Of a DNA stretch of 9,424 bases, positions 1 through 6,115 are shown in pieces. The position numbers and the translations under genes are program-made. How positions within the stretch are numbered: the first letter of the stretch is position 1; the number at the start of each line of letters is the position of its first letter. A model generated the notes under the pieces. That model saw only the letters and a list, made by a program, of their open reading frames with translations, searched no databases and was not told the DNA's origin. Source of the DNA: an uncultured Limnohabitans sp. (GTDB taxonomy: Bacteria; Pseudomonadota; Gammaproteobacteria; Burkholderiales; Burkholderiaceae_C); assembly GCA_937928195.1 (NCBI GenBank), contig CALEYZ010000186.1:1-9424 (forward strand). The letters run 5' to 3'.

Positions 1-96
1 CCCGTGACACTGCAGCAAAGCTTTGATTTAGACACTTACAAAATATTGGTCAAACCCATTATGTTGGGCACGGCGCGGTTGGAAAGCGTTAATTAA
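1..96 (+). CDS. 3' end of an unrecognised reading frame (partial)
   Basis: A frame that is open from the first base of the window ends at a TAA at 94-96, giving about 31 residues ending in GTARLESVN. It runs in the same direction as ylqF and stops 66 bases before the ylqF start. I do not recognise the protein and the fragment is too short to show a domain. It could equally be a chance open stretch of this length, so this is a tentative call. The opposite strand here also carries an open frame that overlaps the start of ylqF, which I regard as a shadow. Confidence 0.33.
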   Translation, partial: PVTLQQSFDLDTYKILVKPIMLGTARLESVN

Positions 97-113
97 TGTT
101 GATCTGACCCCAA

Positions 114-141
114 TTGATTGGGAAGTGTTGGACAATATGGT
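114..141 (+). promoter_or_regulatory. possible weak sigma70 promoter for ylqF
   Basis: TTGATT at 114-119 (four of six to the -35 consensus) and TATGGT at 136-141 (four of six to the -10 consensus) are separated by 16 bases. Transcription would begin near 148, leaving a leader of about 15 bases before the ATG at 163. The elements are weak and no strong Shine-Dalgarno sequence is visible before that ATG. A five-base inverted repeat, CCCAA/TTGGG (109-113 and 118-122), overlaps the -35 element. Confidence 0.25.
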
Positions 142-162
142 TTTTGGTTCGCATTTCAGTTT

Positions 163-1098
163 ATGGCTATTCAATGGTTTCCCGGTCACATGCACCTCAC
201 GCGCAAGGCGATTGAGGAGCGCATCAAAGACATCGATGTGGTCATTGAGATGCTGGATGCTCGTTTGCCTGGCTCCAGTGCCAACCCGATGTTGGCCCAG
301 CTGATTCAAGGCAAACCTGGCTTGAAGGTATTGAGCAAACAAGATTTAGCCGATTCAACACGGACTCAACTTTGGTTGGACCATTACAACGCCATGCCCA
401 ATGTGCGTGCCATTGGTTTGGACACCAGCATGGTGTCCCCAGCCAAGGCACTGATTGATGCCTGCCATCAGTTGGCCCCCAACCGAGGTGGCATGGCCAA
501 ACCTATGCGGGTGCTGATTTGTGGAATTCCTAACGTTGGAAAATCCACGCTGATCAACACTTTGAAGGGCAAGCGTGCCGCTAAAACAGGTGACGAAGCT
601 GGCGTGACCAAGTTAGAACAACGCATCACATTGGCCGATGATTTTTATTTGTACGACACGCCAGGTGTGCTTTGGCCGCGAATCATTGTGGAAAAGAGTG
701 GCTACAACTTAGCGGCCAGTGGTGCCATTGGTGTGAATGCCTTTGATGATGAAGAAGTGGCTTTGGAGTTGTTGCATTATTTGATTGCCAACTATCCAGA
801 AGCCCTCAAGGCACGGTACAAAGTTCAAAACGTGGCTGAGCATACCGACGAAACTTTGCTAGAGGCGATAGCACGCTATCGCGGGGCCATTCAAAGTGGT
901 GGACGCGTGAACACCACCAAGGCTTCAGAAATTGTGATTCACGATTTCCGTTCAGCAGCACTGGGGCGCTTGACCCTGGAAACGCCTGCTGAATTTGCGC
1001 AGTGGTTGGCATCAGGCTTGAAAGCTGACGCCGAACGTGCTGAAAAAAAAGCGGCCCTGCAAAAAGAAAAGAAGCAGGCCCGCAAAACCAAGCATTAA
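163..1098 (+). CDS. ylqF: ribosome biogenesis GTPase YlqF (RbgA family)
   Basis: This is a circularly permuted GTPase of 311 residues. In Bacillus subtilis the family member RbgA acts in late assembly of the large ribosomal subunit; the same role is inferred here. The G motifs come in the permuted order: a G4-like SKQDLAD (residues 58-64), the P-loop GIPNVGKST (121-129), a G2 threonine in AGVTK (146-150), and G3 DTPGVLWP (165-172). A C-terminal helical RNA-binding region follows and ends in a very basic tail rich in Lys and Arg (about 285-311). I chose the ATG at 163 because MAIQWFPGHMHLTRKAI is the standard family N-terminus; an in-frame TTG at 118 would add 15 residues of no family resemblance. 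G4 normally begins with Asn (NKxD), but here the base-recognition residue is Ser58. The gene converges on the minus-strand Bug gene and the two overlap by four bases at their stop codons. Confidence 0.95.
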   Translation: MAIQWFPGHMHLTRKAIEERIKDIDVVIEMLDARLPGSSANPMLAQLIQGKPGLKVLSKQDLADSTRTQLWLDHYNAMPNVRAIGLDTSMVSPAKALIDACHQLAPNRGGMAKPMRVLICGIPNVGKSTLINTLKGKRAAKTGDEAGVTKLEQRITLADDFYLYDTPGVLWPRIIVEKSGYNLAASGAIGVNAFDDEEVALELLHYLIANYPEALKARYKVQNVAEHTDETLLEAIARYRGAIQSGGRVNTTKASEIVIHDFRSAALGRLTLETPAEFAQWLASGLKADAERAEKKAALQKEKKQARKTKH

Positions 1099-2060
1099 TC
1101 GGCTTTGAAGCCAGAGGCTTTGACCACAGGAGCCCACCGCTCTGTGTCGCGCTTCATGATGTCTGCCAAGTCTTGTGCACTGCCGCCAGTGGGCTCCAAA
1201 CCTACCTTGATGAAACGCTCACGAAGTTCTGTTTGGCTAAGTGCTTTGTTGGCCGCTGCACTCAATGCATTGACCGTGGCTGCAGGTGTTTTGCCTGTTG
1301 CGTAAAGTCCCAACCAGCCTGCGCCTTCCACATTTTTCAAACCTGATTCGATGAAGGTTGGCACGTCGGCCAGCAAGGGGCTGCGCTTGGCGCCTGAGGT
1401 TGCCAAGATCCGGGTTTTGCCTGCACGGTGCATTTCAATTTGATCAACCAAAGCGTCGATGCCGGTTGACACTTGGTTGCCTGCCACTGCATTCATGAGA
1501 GGGGCTCCACCGTTGAAAGGCACGTGCACCATGTCGATATTGGCACCTGTGCTGATCATGACACCAAAGAAATGAGGCAAGCTGCCAGGTGCAGGGCTGC
1601 CAAAGTTGGCCTGAGCTGGGTTCGCTTTCATCCAGTTGATGAGTTCGGGAACGGACTTGGCGGGATGAGCCGCATTCACCGATAAGCTGAATTGAAAAGT
1701 GGCAATTTGAGCCACAGGCGCGAAGTCAGTGCTGGGGTTGTAGGGTAGTTTGCTGAAGACCAAGGGCGCTAAGACAGGGACTACAACGGGTGTGAGCAAC
1801 AATGTGCTGCCGTCGGGGCTGGCATTTTTGAGGGCTTCTGCAGCAATTCGACCACCGGCGCCAGGTTTGTTTTCGATGATGACGGGTTGCTTCAGCTCTG
1901 CTGCCATGCGCTCGCCAACCAAACGTGCAGCCATGTCTGCTGAACCACCCGGTGGGAATCCCACCAAAATTTTGATGGGCTTGTCGACTTGTGCCTGGGC
2001 GAGGCCCATGGTCAGCGTGGTCGCGAGAAGCGCGGTGGTGCGTTTGAGCCAAATTTTCAT
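1095..2060 (-). CDS. Bug/TctC-family tripartite tricarboxylate transporter substrate-binding protein
   Basis: A 321-residue periplasmic binding protein of the Bug (TctC) family. Family members bind carboxylates, amino acids, amides or aromatic acids, and the ligand cannot be read from sequence. A signal peptide covers residues 1-23 (basic MKIWLKR, hydrophobic core, AQA cleavage site). Family hallmarks follow: PIKILVGFPPGGSADMAAR (28-46), VIIENKPGAGG (60-70), DGSTLLL (83-89), FGSPAPGSLPHFF (153-165, the ligand-loop region) and VPTFIESGL (233-241). Length is normal. The ATG at 2060 is preceded by AAGGA with six bases of spacing, which fixes the start. That Shine-Dalgarno sequence lies inside a perfect inverted repeat (see 2066-2088). 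No TctA/TctB membrane genes are adjacent, which is usual for orphan Bug genes in Burkholderiales. It may be read from its own promoter or together with the upstream uspA-like gene, 73 bases away; no convincing promoter is visible between them. Confidence 0.93.
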   Translation of the reverse strand: MKIWLKRTTALLATTLTMGLAQAQVDKPIKILVGFPPGGSADMAARLVGERMAAELKQPVIIENKPGAGGRIAAEALKNASPDGSTLLLTPVVVPVLAPLVFSKLPYNPSTDFAPVAQIATFQFSLSVNAAHPAKSVPELINWMKANPAQANFGSPAPGSLPHFFGVMISTGANIDMVHVPFNGGAPLMNAVAGNQVSTGIDALVDQIEMHRAGKTRILATSGAKRSPLLADVPTFIESGLKNVEGAGWLGLYATGKTPAATVNALSAAANKALSQTELRERFIKVGLEPTGGSAQDLADIMKRDTERWAPVVKASGFKAD

Positions 2061-2065
2061 GAAAA

Positions 2066-2088
2066 ATCCTTAGAGAATGTCTAAGGAT
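2066..2088 (-). promoter_or_regulatory. perfect 9-bp inverted repeat enclosing the Bug gene ribosome-binding site
   Basis: Read on the minus strand, the arm ATCCTTAGA (2088-2080), the loop CATTC (2079-2075) and the arm TCTAAGGAT (2074-2066) form a perfect 9-bp stem with a five-base loop. The 3' arm contains AAGGA, the Shine-Dalgarno sequence of the gene starting at 2060. In the transcript the site would be paired with its complement. The stem is followed by TTTTTC and then the ATG. It could act as an RNA structure that hides the ribosome-binding site, as a DNA operator, or as a weak terminator or attenuator. The sequence is directly visible; the function is inference. Confidence 0.6.
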
Positions 2089-2133
2089 AATTCATAAAAA
2101 ACAAGTGAAGTACTGGGGCTAACGCCTGTATTT

Positions 2134-2562
2134 TCAGTCTTTAACCAGCACGACTGGGGTTTTGGAGCTGCCGATCACACGCTGCGCTACCGAACCAATG
2201 ACCGTGTCTGCCCATGAAGAGCGCCCTTTGGTGCCCATGATGATCATGTCAAATTTGCCAGCTTTTGCCTCTTTGATAATCTGCTCGCTGGGGTGACCGT
2301 AGCGAATTGCCATGTCGTGTGGCAACTTGGTTTTGTTCAGGTACTTGACTGCCCAAGCCAAATTCTTGTCGGCATTTTCACGAAGGTAATCTTCCACGGC
2401 ACCTTTTGGGGTGTGTTTTTTAAAGAGTCGCAAGGTGCTGTCATCCTGAACCGTGATCAGGGTGATGTGGTTTTCTGGATTCAGACTCATGAACAATCTG
2501 GCAGCGTATTTGACTGCGCCTTCAGATGCTTTTGAACCGTCGGTTGCGACCAATAATTTCAT
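2134..2562 (-). CDS. universal stress protein, UspA family (ATP-binding type)
   Basis: A single-domain cytoplasmic Usp protein of 142 residues, the usual length. It begins with the strand and loop MKLLVATDGSKAS (1-13), where the Asp of TDGS is the conserved adenine-site residue. It ends with the ATP-binding signature G-2x-G-9x-G-S, seen as G110-TK-G113, nine residues, then G123-S124, followed by the strand TPVVLVKD (135-142). Retention of this signature points to the ATP-binding (MJ0577-like) subgroup rather than the non-binding E. coli UspA subgroup. Such proteins support survival in growth arrest, and in Pseudomonas several are induced when oxygen is low. The ATG at 2562 follows AAAGG with five bases of spacing. 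Upstream lie a TATGAT -10 box and an FNR-type palindrome (separate entries), pointing to oxygen-responsive expression. It is divergent from the dehydrogenase at 2656. Confidence 0.93.
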   Translation of the reverse strand: MKLLVATDGSKASEGAVKYAARLFMSLNPENHITLITVQDDSTLRLFKKHTPKGAVEDYLRENADKNLAWAVKYLNKTKLPHDMAIRYGHPSEQIIKEAKAGKFDMIIMGTKGRSSWADTVIGSVAQRVIGSSKTPVVLVKD

Positions 2563-2586
2563 ACAAACCTTTCAAAGTGATGTTTA

Positions 2587-2592
2587 ATCATA
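2587..2592 (-). promoter_or_regulatory. -10 box of the uspA-like gene promoter
   Basis: TATGAT on the minus strand matches the -10 consensus at five of six positions. It would place the start of transcription near 2580 and give a leader of about 18 bases carrying the AAAGG ribosome-binding site. Seventeen bases upstream there is only AAGAAA, not a recognisable -35 element. That is what is expected of a promoter driven by an activator bound over the -35 region. Confidence 0.6.
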
Positions 2593-2613
2593 GGGACTTG
2601 GCATATTTTTTTC

Positions 2614-2627
2614 TTGACGCAAATCAA
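2614..2627 (-). promoter_or_regulatory. FNR/ANR-type binding site at the class II position
   Basis: On the minus strand the sequence is TTGATTTGCGTCAA. It matches the FNR/ANR consensus TTGAT-N4-ATCAA at nine of ten defined positions; with one more base on each side the outer arms read CTTGA and TCAAG. The centre, between 2620 and 2621, lies about 40.5 bases upstream of the start site predicted from the TATGAT box, which matches the standard class II activating position of FNR/CRP-family regulators. For the divergent dehydrogenase gene the site lies only 28 bases before the ATG, so activation in that direction is unlikely and repression is possible. Confidence 0.72.
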
Positions 2628-2655
2628 GACTCCCGCAATCAAAAGGACTCGCATC

Positions 2656-3447
2656 ATGAATCGAAAAGTGGCATTGGTTACAGGCTCTGCTACGGGTGTT
2701 GGGGCTGCAACGGCTTTGGGATTGGCCGAGCGTGGTTACAACATCGTCATCAACTATTCCAAAAGTGAAGCAGAAGCCAAAGAGTCTGAAGCTGCTTGTC
2801 AAGCTGCAGGCGCAGACACTTTGCTACTTCAAGGTGATGTGTCCGACGATGCAGCCTGTCGCGCGATGGTTGAGGCCACACTGGCCAAATGGCAGCGATT
2901 GGACGCATTGGTGAACAACGCTGGTATCACAACGTTTGCTGGAGGCGGCAACTGGGAGGCACTGGATGCTGACATCTTTCACCGAATTTTTGAAGTCAAT
3001 GTGCTGGGTACGTTTCAAATGGTTCGCGCATGTGTGCCGCACCTTAAGGCTGCTCAAGGTTGCATCGTCAACGTGTCGTCTGTGGCGGGTGCTCTTGGCA
3101 TTGGCTCCAGTGTGCCCTACATCGCATCCAAAGGCGCCATGAATTCCATGACCTTGCATTTGGCCCGTACTTTGGCACCCGAGGTGCGCGTGAATGCGGT
3201 GTGCCCCGGCATGATCACCACCCGATGGTTTGTGGATGGTGTGGGGCAGGAGAACTTTGAGAAACTCAAAACGCAATACGAACAAACGACCCCATTGGCC
3301 CGCGCTTGCACAGCGGAGGATGTGGCCGAGTCGATCATTTGGTTGGTCGATGGTGCCAGAACGGTTACCGGCGAAACCATCTTGCTCGACTCCGGCATGC
3401 ATCTAGGACGTGCCGTTAATGTGCCTGCGCGTGATGCTGGCAAATAA
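2656..3447 (+). CDS. SDR-family NAD(P)-dependent oxidoreductase (FabG-like)
   Basis: A classical short-chain dehydrogenase/reductase of 263 residues that interconverts a carbonyl and an alcohol using NAD(P)(H). The substrate is not evident. Motifs in order: the cofactor glycine motif TGSATGVG (9-16), the acidic DVSD loop (61-64), NNAG (87-90), and the catalytic set N115, S142, Y155 and K159 (YIASK, 155-159), all intact. The stretch after the second strand, NYSKSE (33-38), resembles NADP-preferring FabG-like enzymes. VNAVCPGMITT (179-189) is the usual segment after the active site. The ATG at 2656 has AAAGGA eight bases upstream and starts directly at the expected MNRKVALVTG. An in-frame TTG at 2614 would put the start codon inside the FNR-type site and is rejected. 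The gene stands alone and is divergent from the uspA-like gene. It resembles FabG paralogues but is not placed in a fatty-acid cluster, so I give no gene name. Confidence 0.93.
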   Translation: MNRKVALVTGSATGVGAATALGLAERGYNIVINYSKSEAEAKESEAACQAAGADTLLLQGDVSDDAACRAMVEATLAKWQRLDALVNNAGITTFAGGGNWEALDADIFHRIFEVNVLGTFQMVRACVPHLKAAQGCIVNVSSVAGALGIGSSVPYIASKGAMNSMTLHLARTLAPEVRVNAVCPGMITTRWFVDGVGQENFEKLKTQYEQTTPLARACTAEDVAESIIWLVDGARTVTGETILLDSGMHLGRAVNVPARDAGK

Positions 3448-3450
3448 TCA

Positions 3451-3467
3451 GCAGCTCGCTAAGCTGC
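3451..3467. terminator. weak hairpin between convergent genes
   Basis: GCAGCT (3451-3456) and AGCTGC (3462-3467) form a perfect 6-bp stem with a five-base loop in the 41-base gap between the convergent dehydrogenase and second Bug genes. Its place is right for a shared terminator, but no U-tract follows on either strand, so an intrinsic terminator is not well supported. Confidence 0.28.
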
Positions 3468-3488
3468 CTGGACTCAAAGCTTGCCTGC

Positions 3489-4466
3489 TTATTTGTCCAA
3501 TTTAATGCCAGTCTCTTGAACGATGTTGTTCCACCGCGTCTGAATGCGCTTTTGCCAAGCCTGCGTTTCTTCTAAATTCATGTCGAAGTAAACACCGCCG
3601 GCAGCTTTCACTTTGTCCATGACATCGGGGTGATTGGCGGCTTTGACAATGGCTGTGTTGAGCTTTCGCTGAACAGCGACAGGTGTACCTGTAGGCACCG
3701 CATAGACTGTGTAGCTTTGGAGTTCTAGGTCTTTCAATCCTTGTTCTTCCATGGTGGGAACATTGGGTAAAAGTGGCAAACGGGTGGCGCCAAACACGCC
3801 CAAAGGAATCAATTTTCCCGTGGCGATGAAGGGGGCAACTTCACTGTAGAAGGCCGACACCAGTTGCACCTGACCCGATGCCGCATCGGTCATGGCTGGT
3901 ACGTTGGCTTTGTAGGGGACATATTGAATTTTGGAGCCTGTACGTACGGCAAATGCTGCGCAGACAAAGTGGCCAATGGTGGCTGTGCCGCTGCCGCCAC
4001 AATCCAGGCTGGTATTTTTGGTTTTGATGTAGGCCACCAACTCGGCCACGGTTTTAACCCCCAATTGAGAGTTGACCATGAGAATGGGGTAACCGGCAAT
4101 GGTGAGCCCGACAACAGAAAAATCCTTGGCAGGATCGTAACGAACAGGAACGCCTAACTGTCCAATCAGGCCCAACTCGTTTTGACTGCCCATGAACAGC
4201 GTATGACCATCCGCGTCCGCTTTGGCGGCGGCATCACCCGCAATGGCGCCTGATGCGCCAGGCTTGTTTTCCACCATGACCGCCTGGCCTAATTCATTCT
4301 GCAGATGCGGTTGATGGCGTCTAGCGTAGATGTCAACAACACCACCAGGCGCAGCAGAGGTGATGAGTTTGATGGGCTTGGTTGGCCAGCTTTGTGCGGA
4401 TGCCTGCAATGCTTGAAGTATCAGGAATGCCGCAAAGAGAAATTGCGTGAGTCGAGTTGGCGTCAT
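3489..4466 (-). CDS. Bug/TctC-family substrate-binding protein (second copy type)
   Basis: A 325-residue periplasmic binding protein of the same family as the product of 1095-2060 but clearly divergent from it, so not a recent duplicate. The signal peptide spans residues 1-24 with an ASA cleavage site. Family features are PIKLITSAAPGGVVDIYAR (31-49), VMVENKPGASG (63-73), DGHTLFMGS (86-94) and VPTMEEQGL (236-244). The ligand-loop region reads DCGGSGTATIGHFVCAAF (155-172) and contains two cysteines, C156 and C169. I place the start at 4466 because GGAG lies five bases upstream and the protein then opens directly with a signal peptide. The longer frame from 4529 would add a polar 21-residue extension ahead of the signal sequence. 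The gene is 76 bases downstream of the ABC ATPase gene on the same strand and could be the last cistron of the amino acid importer operon. No partner membrane genes are present, and the ligand is unknown. Confidence 0.92.
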   Translation of the reverse strand: MTPTRLTQFLFAAFLILQALQASAQSWPTKPIKLITSAAPGGVVDIYARRHQPHLQNELGQAVMVENKPGASGAIAGDAAAKADADGHTLFMGSQNELGLIGQLGVPVRYDPAKDFSVVGLTIAGYPILMVNSQLGVKTVAELVAYIKTKNTSLDCGGSGTATIGHFVCAAFAVRTGSKIQYVPYKANVPAMTDAASGQVQLVSAFYSEVAPFIATGKLIPLGVFGATRLPLLPNVPTMEEQGLKDLELQSYTVYAVPTGTPVAVQRKLNTAIVKAANHPDVMDKVKAAGGVYFDMNLEETQAWQKRIQTRWNNIVQETGIKLDK

Positions 4467-4542
4467 GCTTGCTCCAAGAGATGAAGCTTCCATTCTCCAA
4501 ATGAGGTAGGCGTCTGTCGACTCAGACAAACCCGAGGTGCCG

Positions 4543-5295
4543 CTACTGTCGGTGATGCAAGACCCTGGCCAAAAATGATTTGGTTCGTTCGTGAGCGGGG
4601 GCGTTGAACATTTGTGCAGGGCTGGCTTGTTCTACGATTTTTCCCTCGTCCATGAAAATCACGCGATCTGCAACATCTTTGGCGAAATCCATTTCGTGGG
4701 TCACGATGGCCATGGTCATGCCTTCGCTGGCCAAGTCTTTGATCACCGCCAACACTTCACCGACCAATTCGGGGTCGAGTGCAGATGTCGGTTCATCAAA
4801 CAGCATGATGGCGGGCTGCATGGCCAGTGCACGTGCAATGGCCACGCGCTGTTGCTGTCCACCAGAGAGGCTGGACGGATAGGCCAAAGCTTTTTCTAGC
4901 AGGCCAACGCGAGACAACAAGGCGATGGCCTGTTCTTTGGCTTGTTCGTGTGTGTGCTTTTTGACAACCAGGGGCCCCGACATCACATTGTCTAAGACGG
5001 TTTTGTGCGGAAATAAATTGAAGCGTTGAAACACCATGCCTACAGTAGCCCTCATGGCATCGATGTTTTGACCATCACGATGGATGGGGAAGCCATTGAT
5101 ACTGATACTGCCTGAGGTGGCATCTTCTAAGGCATTCAAACATCTTAAAAGCGTGCTTTTGCCAGATCCTGAAGGGCCAATGATGCAGACTTTTTCGCCA
5201 GCTTGAATGTCCAAGCTAATACCTTGCAAGACTAAATTGCTGCCAAACTGTTTGTGCAGATCTTGCACGCTGATGGTTCCTGAGCGTGCGTTCAT
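4543..5295 (-). CDS. polar amino acid ABC transporter ATPase (HisP/GlnQ type)
   Basis: The cytoplasmic ATPase subunit of the amino acid importer, 250 residues. All nucleotide-binding motifs are intact: Walker A GPSGSGKST (40-48), Q-loop Q90 within GMVFQRFNLFPHKT, signature LSGGQQQR (143-150), Walker B IMLFDEP (163-169), D-loop SALD (171-174) and switch His200 in VTHEM. The sequence FNLFPHKTVLDNV after the Q-loop is characteristic of the polar amino acid (PAAT/HAAT) subfamily. The start codon overlaps the stop of the permease gene by four bases (ATGA at 5295-5292), implying translational coupling and one operon. The ligand is set by the binding protein encoded at 6116-6895. The ATPase is not expected to serve the sugar permeases, which normally use a MalK/UgpC-type ATPase with an extra C-terminal domain that is absent here. 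Confidence 0.95.
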   Translation of the reverse strand: MNARSGTISVQDLHKQFGSNLVLQGISLDIQAGEKVCIIGPSGSGKSTLLRCLNALEDATSGSISINGFPIHRDGQNIDAMRATVGMVFQRFNLFPHKTVLDNVMSGPLVVKKHTHEQAKEQAIALLSRVGLLEKALAYPSSLSGGQQQRVAIARALAMQPAIMLFDEPTSALDPELVGEVLAVIKDLASEGMTMAIVTHEMDFAKDVADRVIFMDEGKIVEQASPAQMFNAPAHERTKSFLARVLHHRQ

Positions 5296-6047
5296 AAATC
5301 GGTAGACCTTTCAGATTGTCCGAGTTTGACCTCAAGACGTGACAAGCCCCACGCCATCAAGGTCACAATGATCCAGTACATCAGCGCTGCTGTGAGGTAG
5401 GGCTCCCAATATTTGCCTGTGGCTGCGGCAACGCTTCTTGCGGCATAGGCCAGTTCTGCAAAGCCAATGGCAGAAACCAATGATGTGTCCTTGAGCGTTG
5501 AGATGGTGTAATTGCCGGTCGCAGGTAGCATGCGCGTGAAGGCTTGCGGCAGTATCACGTGCCACATCGATTGCCAATAGGTCATGCCCAACGATCGTGA
5601 AGCCTCTGTTTGACCTTTGTCCAGTGACTGAATGCCTGCCCTGAAAACTTCGGACAAATAAGCGCCCAAGTTCATGGCGATGGCTGCAGTACCCGAGATA
5701 AAGGCGCCGTATTCTCCTCGAAGTTCACGTGCCAAATCGCCTGATACGAACCAGCCATCTGTAGGGTGGATGAACAGTGGCATAAGCGCAAAGTGAAATA
5801 GCAAAATTTTCACAAAAAGAGGAGTGCCGCGGAAAAAACTCACGTAAATTCTGACCGGCCACTGCACGCCAAAACGCAAGATGTGATTCCAAGGCGCATA
5901 TTTGGACTCAGCCAACCGCCCCATGCCTAACAATATGCCAAGCACAATGCCGATGGCAACGCAAACCAGGGTCATCCCGATGGCCAGCAACGTGCCTTTG
6001 AGGAAAAGCTGATGGTATTCAGCGACCACACCAAAATTAAAATTCAT
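5292..6047 (-). CDS. polar amino acid ABC transporter permease (HisM/GlnP type)
   Basis: An inner-membrane permease of 251 residues with several hydrophobic segments (about 17-41, 66-92, 115-135, 190-205 and 215-235). The family motif RIYVSFFRGTPL lies at 67-77. The cytoplasmic EAA loop that docks the ATPase is at about 148-170 (EASRSLGMTYWQSM, then HVILPQAF). Only one permease gene is present, so the membrane channel is probably a homodimer, as in GlnP-type systems. The ATG at 6047 has only a poor ribosome-binding site; the bases before it read AGACGGT. A GC-rich hairpin lies between the upstream binding-protein gene and this gene (6073-6094), and both features should keep permease expression below that of the binding protein. 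The 3' end overlaps the ATPase gene by four bases. Confidence 0.95.
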   Translation of the reverse strand: MNFNFGVVAEYHQLFLKGTLLAIGMTLVCVAIGIVLGILLGMGRLAESKYAPWNHILRFGVQWPVRIYVSFFRGTPLFVKILLFHFALMPLFIHPTDGWFVSGDLARELRGEYGAFISGTAAIAMNLGAYLSEVFRAGIQSLDKGQTEASRSLGMTYWQSMWHVILPQAFTRMLPATGNYTISTLKDTSLVSAIGFAELAYAARSVAAATGKYWEPYLTAALMYWIIVTLMAWGLSRLEVKLGQSERSTDL

Positions 6048-6072
6048 ACCGTCTATTTGAAGGTCAAATGAA

Positions 6073-6094
6073 GAACCCCCTGAAAAGGGGGCTC
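6073..6094 (-). terminator. GC-rich hairpin between binding-protein and permease genes (leaky terminator or mRNA stabiliser)
   Basis: On the minus strand GAGCCCCC (6094-6087), loop TTTTCA and GGGGGTTC (6080-6073) form an 8-bp stem with one G-U pair, followed by the T-rich but interrupted TTCATTT. It lies in the 68-base gap after the binding-protein stop. In ABC import operons such structures often cause partial termination or protect the upstream mRNA so that binding protein exceeds membrane components. The U-tract is imperfect, so I favour partial termination or 3'-end protection over full termination. Confidence 0.58.
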
Positions 6095-6115
6095 ATTGCA
6101 GAACTTGTATGGCGT

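Noticed and set aside
118..162. Upstream TTG start extending YlqF by 15 residues
   Set aside because: The added residues do not resemble the family, whose N-terminus matches exactly from the ATG at 163.
1043..1050. Run of eight A residues near the 3' end of ylqF as a programmed frameshift or slippage site
   Set aside because: It encodes the expected Lys-rich tail in frame, and no alternative-frame product or stimulating structure is apparent.
2614..2655. Upstream TTG start for the dehydrogenase
   Set aside because: The ATG at 2656 has a good AAAGGA site and begins at the normal SDR N-terminus; the TTG is part of the FNR-type palindrome.
4512..4527. GTCTG/CAGAC 5-bp inverted repeat around a GTCGAC core between the ATPase and second Bug genes
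   Set aside because: Too short and imperfect to call an operator or terminator; it also lies where no promoter is recognisable.
4467..4529. Longer N-terminus for the second Bug protein
   Set aside because: It would put a polar extension before the signal peptide; the ATG at 4466 has GGAG at proper spacing, while the intermediate ATG at 4493 has GGAG only one base away.
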